This document shows positions 16,618 to 24,827 of a stretch of DNA of 64,000 bases, in pieces (position 1 is the first letter of the stretch; each line of letters begins with the position of its first letter). The translations under genes and the position numbers were made by a program. The notes under the pieces are model-generated. The model was given only the letters and a program-made list of their open reading frames with translations, ran no database searches and was not told the DNA's origin. Source of the stretch: CAIKMD01 sp963702925 (GTDB taxonomy: Bacteria; Pseudomonadota; Alphaproteobacteria; ATCC43930; CGMCC-115725); assembly GCA_963702925.1 (NCBI GenBank), contig OY969771.1, forward strand, positions 1,302,001 through 1,366,000, given 5' to 3'.

Positions 16618-18903
16618 CTAGCTCGAACCCTTCCGTTTTGCGATCTCCGCTTCGACAACGGCAAGACAGGCCTCCCCGTCAGCGGTCAACTTGTAGGCGC
16701 GGCGAAGGCTGGCGACCTTTTGCATGGCCTCATCTTCCGCACCGGGCGTATCACCCAGAATCTGGGCCACTAAAATCTGGATGCCCACCCAATCGGGATT
16801 CCGCGACGCTAGCCCTTCAGCGATTTCAAACGCCATGCGATACTCCTTCTTCAGAAGGAAGCACATCGCGAGGTGACGCGACGCTTGATCGTGGCCCGCC
16901 GTGACGATCGATCCATCGCAGCAATTGTCGATCAGAGCGGCATGCAAGGGGTGCCGATCGCCGCCGTCGAGGTCAAGTGCCACCAGGACGCAAAGGCCAA
17001 CATAGTCGTTGTTCTGGATGAGTTGCTTCAACGTCGTCGCCTTCGACCTCTTGTCGTCATCCTTCAGCAAAGGAAGGCAGAGGGTTTCGATTTGGGTCTG
17101 AAGCGCAACGTAGTTGCTTTGGAACGGCTGGGAAAGTGAGCCAACGGCTGGGCCGCTGAGAATGCTCGCAAAAGCAAGCGAGCAAACCAACCGCTCGGGC
17201 TCCGACATGGGCGCCATGAGTGAATTCACGAGGGCGCCGTAATCGGCCCTCGTCTGACCTCTATGATTGATCCGAAAAATCCCTTCGGCCTTTATGTACG
17301 TCTTAAAGCGCGCGAGCGCGGCTTGAAGACGGATGGGCCAGCTTTGAGAAAGGGCACGCGCTTCCAGAAATTCGCACGTGGACGCGTGCGGAGCGCTACC
17401 GATCTCGCCAAGTGCGTAGCAGATCAACCATTGCCTGAAAACTGAAGCATCCCGACCGTAACGGACGAGGACTTCCGCGAGCGGGTAAGGCCAACCGCTG
17501 CGGCACGAGAGAATGAGATCAAGGATGCCCTTGAAATCAAAATCCGAAAGCCCGTCGGACAGCATCGATGAAAGGAATTGATGGGCTTTCCGAAATTCGT
17601 GTCTCGATATGTGCTCTCCCTCACCAAAGCGCTCGACTTCCTCGATCGTCTCAACAGATTGCGAACCCGCAAAGGCATCCGAGAAAAATTGGCGTGCATC
17701 CCCTTTCTGGGCGTCATCGCCATCGAGCCAGCGCGTCAGGTTCTTAGGGTAGGCCTCTTCATCGTTAATCGGGGGTGGCCCTAGCGGAGCGGGCGGGCCG
17801 GCGACGTTGTTACCCGCGTAGGGCACAGCCGGCGCTTGGCTCGCGCTCACGCCGTATAGGCGTCGGCCATCGGCGGCATACATCCGCAAAAAGAGGATGC
17901 TGTGGCAAGTCTTGGTGAAGACGGCGCCGACACGCTTATAGAAGCTGAGTCCTTGACCGAGATCGTAGGCATCGAGGCCCGCAAGGAGAGACGCGATCGT
18001 ATAGGCATCGTCGATTTCGAGATGGGCGCCTATAGTGTCACGAATGGCCCGCGCTGTTTGCAGTTCGGCTTGAAAGTTTGAGGCGGCAATAAAGTTATCG
18101 ATCGGGGCCGACGACTGACCGTTGGCGGTGATGAGCTTATCCAAGCCGTCCATTGCCTGCGGTGCGCCAATTGAGACCGGGCGCGTGACAAGGCAATCGC
18201 AAAAGCTGACGAGGTCGGTGATAATGCGGCCCTTGAGGATGCGTGCAATACGGAGATGAGCAGCGAACTTGTCGAGAAGGCCAACTTGCATAGCGATCCA
18301 GCGGCGAATCAGCGCGAGTTGCCCCGCGCGCGCATGAACGGGCGTCGTGTTCAAGACCGCGGCTGTGTTGTTTCGCGTCATGGCGAGAGAGTCGGTTCCC
18401 ATTTCGATCCAGTTGCGGCTGTCCATGGCCCGCTGGAACTGATGAATGGTATCCAGGACGGTTGGGTCGGCAAGCTCGGGCGGATCGGCATAGACGACGT
18501 ATTCTGGCAAGTTAAGGGGCGCCAGGCGCCGGTAAATCTCCTGTGCGCCATCGACAAAGAAGCTGATCTTGACGATTTCGATGTCGTTCCAGAGCTCGAT
18601 GCGCTTCCCGAAGTCGAAGTCCTGAACATGTGCGCTGAGCCGGTGCCGTGAAGCTTTGAAGTATTCCTCAAAGGCGGACGCGTAGGCTTCCTTGGCGATG
18701 TGAAAGTCGCGCGTGTCATAGCCCGCGTCGTTGAGCGGCTTGCGAAGACCCCGCGCATGCTCTACGAAATTCTCTGCCCTGATGAGAATGTGGCGGGCGA
18801 GCGTGCGGGCGACGAAGGGTTCGGTCAGGTGCATCGCAAGGTGAAATGCAAGTTGCATTTCCTCGACGATGAATTTTAGCTTCTCCACCCGCGCGGGAAT
18901 CAT
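16618..18903 (-). CDS. Putative two-HEPN-motif protein, accessory cargo gene
   Basis: A 761-residue cytosolic protein of unknown family, sole gene of the insert between the two lysR-end repeats. Residues 1-130 are helical, with R86HRLSAH92 in the context of an R-x5-H HEPN ribonuclease motif. A second such motif, R288DTIGAH294, is followed by LEIDDAY. HEPN RNases use this Arg/His pair, and two copies could form one composite site. Residues about 354-380 are a proline-rich linker. Residues 385-761 are alpha-helical, perhaps TPR or HEAT-like repeats. No signal peptide or membrane segment is present. Base composition is visibly lower in GC than the flanks. The frame is open to 19032, but MIPARVEKLKF at 18903 lies outside the repeat and is preferred. 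HEPN assignment is a motif-level inference. Confidence 0.7.
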   Translation of the reverse strand: MIPARVEKLKFIVEEMQLAFHLAMHLTEPFVARTLARHILIRAENFVEHARGLRKPLNDAGYDTRDFHIAKEAYASAFEEYFKASRHRLSAHVQDFDFGKRIELWNDIEIVKISFFVDGAQEIYRRLAPLNLPEYVVYADPPELADPTVLDTIHQFQRAMDSRNWIEMGTDSLAMTRNNTAAVLNTTPVHARAGQLALIRRWIAMQVGLLDKFAAHLRIARILKGRIITDLVSFCDCLVTRPVSIGAPQAMDGLDKLITANGQSSAPIDNFIAASNFQAELQTARAIRDTIGAHLEIDDAYTIASLLAGLDAYDLGQGLSFYKRVGAVFTKTCHSILFLRMYAADGRRLYGVSASQAPAVPYAGNNVAGPPAPLGPPPINDEEAYPKNLTRWLDGDDAQKGDARQFFSDAFAGSQSVETIEEVERFGEGEHISRHEFRKAHQFLSSMLSDGLSDFDFKGILDLILSCRSGWPYPLAEVLVRYGRDASVFRQWLICYALGEIGSAPHASTCEFLEARALSQSWPIRLQAALARFKTYIKAEGIFRINHRGQTRADYGALVNSLMAPMSEPERLVCSLAFASILSGPAVGSLSQPFQSNYVALQTQIETLCLPLLKDDDKRSKATTLKQLIQNNDYVGLCVLVALDLDGGDRHPLHAALIDNCCDGSIVTAGHDQASRHLAMCFLLKKEYRMAFEIAEGLASRNPDWVGIQILVAQILGDTPGAEDEAMQKVASLRRAYKLTADGEACLAVVEAEIAKRKGSS

Positions 18904-18945
18904 GGCGTTAGGAATCCTGTCAGAGCGATGCCGGTTGCCTTTTGG

Positions 18946-19077
18946 TGGGCGGCGAGTTCGAGGCCTTCTTCGTCTATCCCGAAGAGCTGCGCTCATCGAA
19001 ACGCATCGCGGTCTTCCGCGACTTCGTGCCACGCAAAGTCACCGACGCCAAGAACGGCGGCGGCGGGAATTAGGGCG
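18946..19077 (+). repeat. Right copy of the lysR 3'-end duplication (truncated lysR remnant)
   Basis: A second copy of the last 42 LysR codons, stop codon and four following bases, with no start or DNA-binding part ahead of it. Ten substitutions separate it from 16437-16568. The frame is intact through KNGGGGN and stop, so it has not decayed. The rest of the gap up to 19303 holds no gene that I can support. The copy lies 42 bp upstream of the start codon of the cargo gene and may contain its promoter. Confidence 0.88.
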
Positions 19078-19303
19078 CAGGTCCCCTGCGTGGGGTTGCC
19101 AAGGATTACCGCAAGCTGCCGTTATCCGAACATGATCCGGCGCCTGTGGTCCTTTGTATTTTGGCCCGACTCGGACATTTGGCGCCGTTTCGCTGTCAGC
19201 AAGGGAACGCGTCTACATAAACGAAAGAGGCCGCCCGAAGGCAGCTCCTCGAGCGCCTGTCACACAAGGGAATGGTCGCGGTGTCTGCGCAATGGCCGAT
19301 GTC

Positions 19304-19573
19304 TTATACTTTGTCGGTGAACCAGATGGTTGGGGCGCCGACCACGCCCGCGCTCTGCATCGTTTTTTTCAACTCTTCGCTTTTGACGAACGCCTGCGCG
19401 GCACCGAGCGTGGAAAATTCGTGGGTTATCGTGAGGTCGTTCGGGTTGTCCGCCGCCTGGTAGACGGCCTGGGCCGTAACGCCGTTCGCCTTCTGGACGC
19501 CAGCGAACGCGTCGTAGAGTTTGCGCCAAGCCTTATAATCCGAGACCGTATGTCTCACGAACATGGTGGTCAT
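19304..19573 (-). CDS. Small dimeric alpha-beta-barrel (ABM-like) protein
   Basis: An 89-residue cytosolic protein resembling the antibiotic-biosynthesis-monooxygenase / ferredoxin-like dimeric barrel superfamily. It shows MFVRHTVSDYKAWRKLYDAF, a mid-strand LTITHEFSTLGAAQAFVKSEELKK and a final GAPTIWFTDKV. Small ABM-like proteins act as heme or quinol monooxygenases, or have no known activity. No specific substrate can be named. A strong GGGGAGGAAG site lies ahead of the ATG at 19573. It stands alone, divergent from the DoxX gene across a 387-bp gap. Confidence 0.8.
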   Translation of the reverse strand: MTTMFVRHTVSDYKAWRKLYDAFAGVQKANGVTAQAVYQAADNPNDLTITHEFSTLGAAQAFVKSEELKKTMQSAGVVGAPTIWFTDKV

Positions 19574-19960
19574 CTAATCTTCCTCCCCTTTTTGCGGGAC
19601 TTATCGTGTTGCCGATGGGCAAAGCACAGTAGGCATGCCCCAGCACCTATAGCAAGTTTCCCTTTGGTACCGCCCATCTCAAGATGATGCGGGAGCCAAT
19701 CTCTCGCCGGCGTTCAGCGGACACTGCCGCGTTACGAATTCAGGATGATGTCCCCGGAATTCGGGAATGACGCTTCGATTTGATTCAAGCCAATACTTTC
19801 TTTGACCCCGAGCAGATAGGGACCGCTCGGGTCACTTCCGCTTATCGCGCCGGAATGCTAGCGTTCGCGCGCGATCCCCGATGAGCCGGGGAATACGCAT
19901 GAGAACGGGCCGCGACGGGGGAATGAACCCCCTTTGGCCGCGCAAAGGGAGGATGTCATC
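19574..19960. other. Intergenic gap between divergent ABM-like and DoxX genes
   Basis: A 387-bp gap with no supportable gene. It holds the left copy of a 31-bp repeat (19732-19762). TTGATTCAAGCCAA at about 19780 resembles an FNR box but has a poor right half. The ribosome site AAAGGGAGG for the DoxX gene lies at the right end. Confidence 0.6.
19732..19762 (+). repeat. 31-bp repeat, left copy
   Basis: Begins TTACGAATTC and ends CCGGAATTC. It matches 21567-21597 at 26 of 31 positions in direct orientation. The two copies bracket the DoxX gene, the FNR-type box and the CBS gene. The paired GAATTC ends give each copy dyad symmetry. Confidence 0.6.
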
Positions 19961-20383
19961 ATGTCGGACTATACGGTGGCGATCAGCCGCGTCTTGTTGT
20001 CGGCCGTGTTCATCGTCTTCGGCGTCATTCAGTTCACGAACATCGGCAACTATATCGCCAATCCCGCGGTCATCGCCGTCGCCAAGATGACCGGCGGCAT
20101 CGTCGCGCCGACCGTAATCGCCTATCTTGTCGCGGCCATCGATCTGGTCGGCGGGATTCTGATACTCATCGGCTATCAAACGCGCTGGACCGCCGTCGTT
20201 CTGATCGCCTTTGTCGCGCTCACGGTTGTGCTGGTTCACAATTTCTGGACGATGGAGGGCCCGGCGCGCGCGGCCAATCAAGCGCATTTCTATAAGAATC
20301 TCGCCATCATCGCGGCGCTTCTTCTTCTCGTCGAGATCGGACCGGGACGCTGGTCGCTGGACCGCCGGTTCGCGAGAAGCTGA
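19961..20383 (+). CDS. DoxX family membrane protein
   Basis: A 140-residue inner-membrane protein of the DoxX/SURF4-like group. Four hydrophobic helices are visible: residues about 8-27, 47-67, 72-92 and 110-126. Family signatures include the opening ISRVLLSAVFIVFGVIQF and the central LVAAIDLVGGILILIGYQTR, with HNFWTMEG before the last helix. DoxX relatives are linked to thiosulfate oxidation, quinone chemistry or redox stress, but no activity is fixed for this one. The ATG at 19961 follows AAAGGGAGG by 8 bp, which decides the start. It is followed by a gap with an FNR/FixK-type box and then a CBS gene. Confidence 0.87.
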   Translation: MSDYTVAISRVLLSAVFIVFGVIQFTNIGNYIANPAVIAVAKMTGGIVAPTVIAYLVAAIDLVGGILILIGYQTRWTAVVLIAFVALTVVLVHNFWTMEGPARAANQAHFYKNLAIIAALLLLVEIGPGRWSLDRRFARS

Positions 20384-20922
20384 CGCCCGGCGCGGGTCTA
20401 AGTTGCGAGTCCGGGCGAGCGGCCTAATGCACGCGGGGGGCGGAGATCTGCGGGGCGCCAGGCAACGGCGCCTTTGACCGAAGCAGAGCTTCTGAAGGCT
20501 GCCTTGAGCGGTCGGCGGGGACGCGCGAAGGGCTTGATCCAGATCAAGGCATTCGCCACGGGATGGCCGAGCATTTCCCCAGGCAAAGGGAGGACGAATC
20601 AGACGGCTCCCGGTCCCCGAACAAGCTTGTCGTTTCATGCCATGCCGAACCAACACAGGGGGTTCGGCCGAGGGTCTTGAGGAGAAGGATCGGTCTACGC
20701 GCTGCCTGAATCGCCCGTCGTTGACGTGGAAACGGGTCAGGACCGTCGCTCGCTTCCGATAGAGATGGATGCCTGATGGCGCCCTGGCCCTTGCGAGGAG
20801 TTCGGGCCATGAAAACACAACAATTTCCGGCGCAAGCGTATTTTGCGAGCGCGACAGGCTGGTCGCCGGCGACACGGGAGCAGCCGCGTTACGGTCAGCA
20901 TTGCCATCGCGGCGCAACCGCG
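20384..20922 (+). other. Regulatory gap with a perfect FNR-type box and an orphan Shine-Dalgarno
   Basis: A 539-bp gap. The box is at 20534-20547. About 50 bp further, near 20583-20594, GGCAAAGGGAGGA closely copies the ribosome site of the DoxX gene, but no ATG, GTG or TTG start follows at normal spacing. This may be the remains of a lost gene, or simply leader sequence of the CBS gene. An alternative CBS start is at 20809, with AGGAG 8 bp ahead. Confidence 0.5.
20534..20547. promoter_or_regulatory. FNR/FixK/ANR-type binding site
   Basis: TTGATCCAGATCAA is a perfect match to the TTGAT-N4-ATCAA consensus of CRP/FNR-family oxygen-responsive activators. If it sits at -41.5, transcription would start near 20582 and run into the CBS gene. 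Confidence 0.75.
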
Positions 20923-21537
20923 ATGAAAAAGCTTCTTTACCCAGCGGGCAGCGGTATCGCTTTCGCCCTGCTTTCCTCTCCGGCACTGGCCGATGCCAAC
21001 GAAGACATCCTGACGACTCTTTTCGGCCGCGTGCAGCTGTATCTGTTCCTTGCCTTCGTGATCATCGTCATTCTCGCCGTGTCCTTCATGAAATCGCGAG
21101 ACAAGCGTCAGACTCCCTTGAACCAAATATTCGAGAAGGGCGAAGCCATACACTCGGTCGGACCCGATGCCACCGTCACCGAGTGCGTGCGCTTGATGAC
21201 CGCCGGCAAGATCGGCGCCCTGATCGTCATGGATGGCGAAAGGCTGACCGGCATCTTCACGGAGCGGGATGCCCTGAACAAAGTGCTGGCGGGCGGCCTC
21301 GATCCAAGCAACACGAAAGTGTCAGCGGTGATGACGAGGGACCCAACCTGCATCCGTCCGACGGCGACGGTCGGCGACGCGATGGAATTGATCACGACGC
21401 GGCGATTCCGCCACTTGCCGATCGTGGACAACGGCAAGGTCCTCGCCGTCGTATCGAGCGGCGATCTAACCCACTGGCTGGTGCAGGACCAGATGAGACC
21501 GGTTCAAGAGCTGGTCGATCTCGCCGACCGGCCTTGA
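20923..21537 (+). CDS. Membrane-anchored CBS-pair protein
   Basis: A 204-residue protein with an N-terminal signal-like segment (MKKLLYPAGSGIAFALLSSPALADA), a transmembrane helix at about 35-56 (VQLYLFLAFVIIVILAVSFM) and two CBS motifs in the cytosol: DATVTECVRLMTAGKIGALIVMDGERLTGIFTERD and ATVGDAMELITTRRFRHLPIVDNGKVLAVVSSGDL. CBS pairs sense adenine nucleotides. Attachment to the membrane suggests regulation of a membrane partner, perhaps the DoxX protein upstream, but this is inferred. ATG 20809 in the same frame has a better ribosome site (AGGAG) and would add 38 residues. The 20923 start is preferred for its signal-like N-terminus. Transcription probably depends on the FNR-type box at 20534. 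Confidence 0.85.
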   Translation: MKKLLYPAGSGIAFALLSSPALADANEDILTTLFGRVQLYLFLAFVIIVILAVSFMKSRDKRQTPLNQIFEKGEAIHSVGPDATVTECVRLMTAGKIGALIVMDGERLTGIFTERDALNKVLAGGLDPSNTKVSAVMTRDPTCIRPTATVGDAMELITTRRFRHLPIVDNGKVLAVVSSGDLTHWLVQDQMRPVQELVDLADRP

Positions 21538-21566
21538 GGCATTCGTTCCGGGGAGACAATATCGAA

Positions 21567-21597
21567 TTACGAATTCGCGATTGTGTCGCCGGAATTC
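21567..21597 (+). repeat. 31-bp repeat, right copy
   Basis: Direct copy of 19732-19762 (26 of 31 identical). It lies between the CBS stop and the stop of the convergent binding-protein gene. Confidence 0.6.
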
Positions 21598-22578
21598 CTA
21601 GGCCGAGGGCAGATATTTCTCGGTCAGGAATTTCGACACGTCGGGCTTAGTATCGAGCATTTTGAGGTCGACGAAGGACTGCGCAAGCGTGTCGAGCGCG
21701 ACGGGCGGAAACTTTCCGTCGGCCGAGAACATCGGCATGACGAGATCGTATTCCTTGCTCTCCACCGCCTCGTCGACCCCGGTGATCGGATAAACCAGCT
21801 TCACGGTCTCGTCCTTGTGGGCGCGCATATAGGCGATCGACTGGAACCAGCCTTTGAGGAAGGCGCGCACCGCAGCGGGATCGCGCGCGATCAGGTCGTT
21901 GGAAGCAAAGATCGCGTGCAGCAGGAAGTCCTTCACATAGGACGCCGTCGGCACCAGCAGCCTGCCTTGCTGCTTTTCCTCGAGCTGGAAGCCGAGCGAG
22001 GAAGTGCCGACGATGGCATCGACCTGATGGGTGCGGAGCGCCGCAACCTGGGTGGCGAGATCGCCGCCCATCGCCACGGTGGTGATGCCGTCGGGACCCC
22101 AGCCCTTCACATCGGCAAGCTTTTTCACCAGCCATTCGGTGGTCGAGCCGACGGTCGAGACCAGCACCTTCTTGCCGCGCAATTCGTCAGCGGTTTTAAT
22201 CGGCGAATCCCACGGCACGATGATCGCCAGCAGCAAGGGCGGCCCGGCCAGCGCGGCGACCGCGGTCATCGGAACGCCCTTGGCGACGAAAGCCATGTCG
22301 GTGCCGCCGCCGAGATAGATGTCGGTTTCGCCCGCGACCATCGCCTGCGCCGCCTTGGCGGCGCCGGTGAAGGCGCTGATCTCGATATCGAAGCTCGGGA
22401 AGAACCCTTTGGCGATGCCGACATCGAGCGGCACGAAAGAAAGCGCGTGCGGATTGGCCTTGGCGACGCGCAGCTTTTGCGCGGCGAAGGCGGGGCGTCC
22501 CGCCCAGGAAGCGACGGGCGCGGCGGCCGCCAGCGCCAGCAGCGCGCGCCGCGAGATGTCGGTTTTGACGTTTGGCAT
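21598..22578 (-). CDS. ABC-type substrate-binding protein, NMT1/SsuA-like
   Basis: A 326-residue exported binding protein of the NMT1/THI5/SsuA group, which takes up aliphatic sulfonates, taurine, nitrate or pyrimidine precursors. The N-terminus has a Tat-like signal (DISRRALLALAAAAPVASWAGRPAFA). The mature part opens LRVAKANPHALSFVPLDVGIAKGFF, the usual family start, with VGSTTEWLVKKLADVKGW at mid-protein. The frame is open to 22599; the ATG at 22578 has AAAGGAG 7 bp ahead and is chosen. No permease or ATPase gene is adjacent, so it is an orphan component. It lies 17 bp after the dehydrogenase gene and is probably in one operon with it. Confidence 0.88.
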   Translation of the reverse strand: MPNVKTDISRRALLALAAAAPVASWAGRPAFAAQKLRVAKANPHALSFVPLDVGIAKGFFPSFDIEISAFTGAAKAAQAMVAGETDIYLGGGTDMAFVAKGVPMTAVAALAGPPLLLAIIVPWDSPIKTADELRGKKVLVSTVGSTTEWLVKKLADVKGWGPDGITTVAMGGDLATQVAALRTHQVDAIVGTSSLGFQLEEKQQGRLLVPTASYVKDFLLHAIFASNDLIARDPAAVRAFLKGWFQSIAYMRAHKDETVKLVYPITGVDEAVESKEYDLVMPMFSADGKFPPVALDTLAQSFVDLKMLDTKPDVSKFLTEKYLPSA

Positions 22579-22595
22579 TGCTGTGCTCCTTTGGG

Positions 22596-23498
22596 TCATG
22601 GCGTCCGGTCGCGTTCGAGGCGCTTCACTTCGATGTCGGCAAAGCCCTCGAAGAATTGAATCAGGTGCTCGCCGCCGCGGCTGTTCGCCGCTTGCCAGAT
22701 CTCGGCGATGTTCGCGCCGACGAAAGCCGGCACGTTCAACGCATGCGCGGTCTCGGCATAAAGCTTCATGTCCTTGAGCGCAATGCGCAGCTGATTGCCG
22801 CCGAATTTGCGCGCCAAAACCGTGCGCGCGAAACGCTCTTCGGTCGTGACGTTGCGCCCGCTGCCGGCATTGACGATGTCGAGCAAGAGCTGCGGATCGA
22901 GCCCGGCTTTGACGCCCATCACCATGGCCTCGCAGGCGATGGTCAAGCCGGTGATCGCCATCGCAGCATTGACGACCTTGCAGACCTGCGCGAGGCCATG
23001 AGCCTCGCCGACATAAAAGACGTTCCGCGTCAGCGCGGCGAAAACGGGTGCGACGCGATCGAACGCCGCGCGCGGGCCGGCGCTGATCAAAGCCATCTTG
23101 CCTTCCGCCACGCCGCTGCCGCCACCGCCGCCCACCGCGGGCGTATCGAGCACCTGGATATCGTAGCGCGCCATGCCGTCGGCGATGGCCTTGATCGCCT
23201 CGATTCCCAAGGTCGAGACTTCGACATAAATCTCGATCGCCTTGCCGGCGGCAACGCCATCCGGCGCCAAGGCGACGGAGCGGCTAACCTCGACCGAAGG
23301 AAGGCAGGCGAAAACGATCGTCGCCGCATCGCCGACCGCGCGCGCGGACGCCGCGACACGCGCGCCTTGGGCGGCAAGCGGCGCCAGCACCTTGGGATCC
23401 GTGTCGTAAACCGTCACGCCGAAGCCGGCCTTCAGCAAGCCGCTCACCATGGCGGCGCCGAGATTGCCCGTGCCGATAAAGCCCAACTGCTCGCCCAT
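22596..23498 (-). CDS. Beta-hydroxyacid dehydrogenase family (3-hydroxyisobutyrate / 6PGDH-like) oxidoreductase
   Basis: A 300-residue NAD(P)-dependent enzyme of the beta-hydroxyacid dehydrogenase family. The N-terminal Rossmann fold is GFIGTGNLGAAMVSGLLKAG. The substrate-binding block is LDTPAVGGGGGSGVAEGKMAL, in which the usual serine after the DAPVSG position is replaced (TPAVGG). The catalytic lysine lies in AQVCKVVNAAMAITGLTIACEAM. The C-terminus is helical as in tartronate semialdehyde and 3-hydroxyisobutyrate dehydrogenases. The substrate is unknown. Its neighbours, an exported binding protein and an amidohydrolase, suggest catabolism of an imported organic acid. Confidence 0.87.
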   Translation of the reverse strand: MGEQLGFIGTGNLGAAMVSGLLKAGFGVTVYDTDPKVLAPLAAQGARVAASARAVGDAATIVFACLPSVEVSRSVALAPDGVAAGKAIEIYVEVSTLGIEAIKAIADGMARYDIQVLDTPAVGGGGGSGVAEGKMALISAGPRAAFDRVAPVFAALTRNVFYVGEAHGLAQVCKVVNAAMAITGLTIACEAMVMGVKAGLDPQLLLDIVNAGSGRNVTTEERFARTVLARKFGGNQLRIALKDMKLYAETAHALNVPAFVGANIAEIWQAANSRGGEHLIQFFEGFADIEVKRLERDRTP

Positions 23499-23680
23499 GG
23501 CCCCACTCCCAATGCCGCCGGCGATGGTTTATCGGCGTGCGGTTCCTCGCCTTGCGTGTCGCCGCCTGTCTTATCTGATCCCGCCGCCGACGCCAAAATA
23601 GATTTTGCCGCTCGCCGCTCGGCTTCGCCCGATGCCAGACATCAGGGCCGCGGCACAGCGTATGCCCTTCATCAGGGACG

Positions 23681-24655
23681 CTATAGCGCGAAGACCCGCT
23701 TCGCGTTGAGCGAATAAATCTTCTCCTTGTCGCGGTCGGCAAGCGCGAGACCGTCGATCGCCGCGACGCAATCGGCCACCGTCTCGAACGGGTAATCGGC
23801 CGCGAAGAGAACATTGTCGATGCCGAGCATCTGGATCGTCATCAGCAGCGGCGGCGCGTAATTCATGCCGCTCGTGGTGACGACGATATTGTCGCGCAGA
23901 TAGTCGCTCGGCTTGCGCTTCAGCTTCGGGGCAACCCCCGCCATCTGGTATTCCCAGAAATAGCGGTTGTCGATCCGGTCGAGCAGGAAAGGCAAGCCTT
24001 CGCCCATATGTCCGATGACGATGCGCAGGCGCGGAAACTGGTCGAGCACGCCATTGCCGATGAGCCGGACGACATGCGTCGCGGTCTCGACGGCCCAGGA
24101 CCAGCCGACCTTGAAGCCGAAAACGTCCAAAGGCTGGCTCATGCCCGGCGCCGGGTTGCGCGGATGGATATAGAGCGGCGCGTCGAGCGCTTGCAGGGTC
24201 TCGAAGATCGGCCAAAATTTTCGATCGTCGAGATATTGGCCGCCGGAATGCGATTTGATCACCGCGCCTTTGAGGCCCAGCTTTTTCACCCCGCGCTCGA
24301 TTTCGCTTGCGGCGCGCGCGGGATCGAGCGGCGCGAAGGCGGCAAAGCCGGTGATGCGGCCGGGATATTTGCGCGCGGCCTCAGCCAGGCGGTCATTCGC
24401 CAGCGCGGCCAGCGCGTTGCCTTGAACCGGGTCGATATCCTGCAGCGAATTGCCGGAGACAACGCAAAGCTGCATGGCGATGCCGTCCGCGTCCATCGCG
24501 CGAATGCGGCCGTCGCCGAGATCCAGCAAAGCCGTCAGAAGATCGTTCCATGCCGGCGTCGCCGGGGACATGCGCTCGAGCGCGGCGATCTCGGGGATGA
24601 TATATCCCTCCTCGACCGCGATGCGTTGGAAGCGCCCGATTTTGACGTCCGCCAC
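23681..24655 (-). CDS. Amidohydrolase-2 family (decarboxylase-like) metalloenzyme
   Basis: A 324-residue TIM-barrel protein of the amidohydrolase_2 family, which includes 2,3-dihydroxybenzoate, gamma-resorcylate and ACMS decarboxylases. Metal and catalytic residues expected in the family are visible: the N-terminal EEGY (with Glu in place of the HxH motif), LYIHPRNP for the central His, RIVIGHMGEGLPFLLDRID for the second His, and VLFAADYPFE for the catalytic Asp. The closest match by pattern is the 2,3-dihydroxybenzoate decarboxylase group. The substrate is not known. It is followed after 182 bp by the dehydrogenase and binding-protein genes on the same strand and is divergent from the CocE hydrolase gene. 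Confidence 0.87.
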   Translation of the reverse strand: MADVKIGRFQRIAVEEGYIIPEIAALERMSPATPAWNDLLTALLDLGDGRIRAMDADGIAMQLCVVSGNSLQDIDPVQGNALAALANDRLAEAARKYPGRITGFAAFAPLDPARAASEIERGVKKLGLKGAVIKSHSGGQYLDDRKFWPIFETLQALDAPLYIHPRNPAPGMSQPLDVFGFKVGWSWAVETATHVVRLIGNGVLDQFPRLRIVIGHMGEGLPFLLDRIDNRYFWEYQMAGVAPKLKRKPSDYLRDNIVVTTSGMNYAPPLLMTIQMLGIDNVLFAADYPFETVADCVAAIDGLALADRDKEKIYSLNAKRVFAL

Positions 24656-24750
24656 TGATGTCCTCCCGTGCCAATTGCGTCATGGTTAAGCGTCGGCTCC
24701 GTGCGCGAGCCGGCCCGTGCCCCCTTCTAACGCGACATAAAATGACCGGG

Positions 24751-24764
24751 TTGATCTAGGTCAA
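24751..24764. promoter_or_regulatory. FNR/FixK-type binding site (one mismatch)
   Basis: TTGATCTAGGTCAA fits TTGAT-N4-ATCAA with one mismatch. It lies in the divergent gap, 64 bp before the CocE-type hydrolase start and 96 bp from the amidohydrolase start. Confidence 0.5.
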
Positions 24765-24827
24765 AACCCGGCGGAAGGATGTGATCGAGGTTTCTCGGCG
24801 CAACGAGGCCAAGGGAGCGAAACGAAG

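Noticed and set aside
19780..19793. TTGATTCAAGCCAA as an FNR box upstream of doxX
   Set aside because: The right half matches at only three of five positions and the site is 168 bp from the start.
20474..20680. Open frame starting TEAELLKAALSG in the gap before the CBS gene
   Set aside because: Spans the FNR-type box, has no ribosome site, and its translation becomes random.
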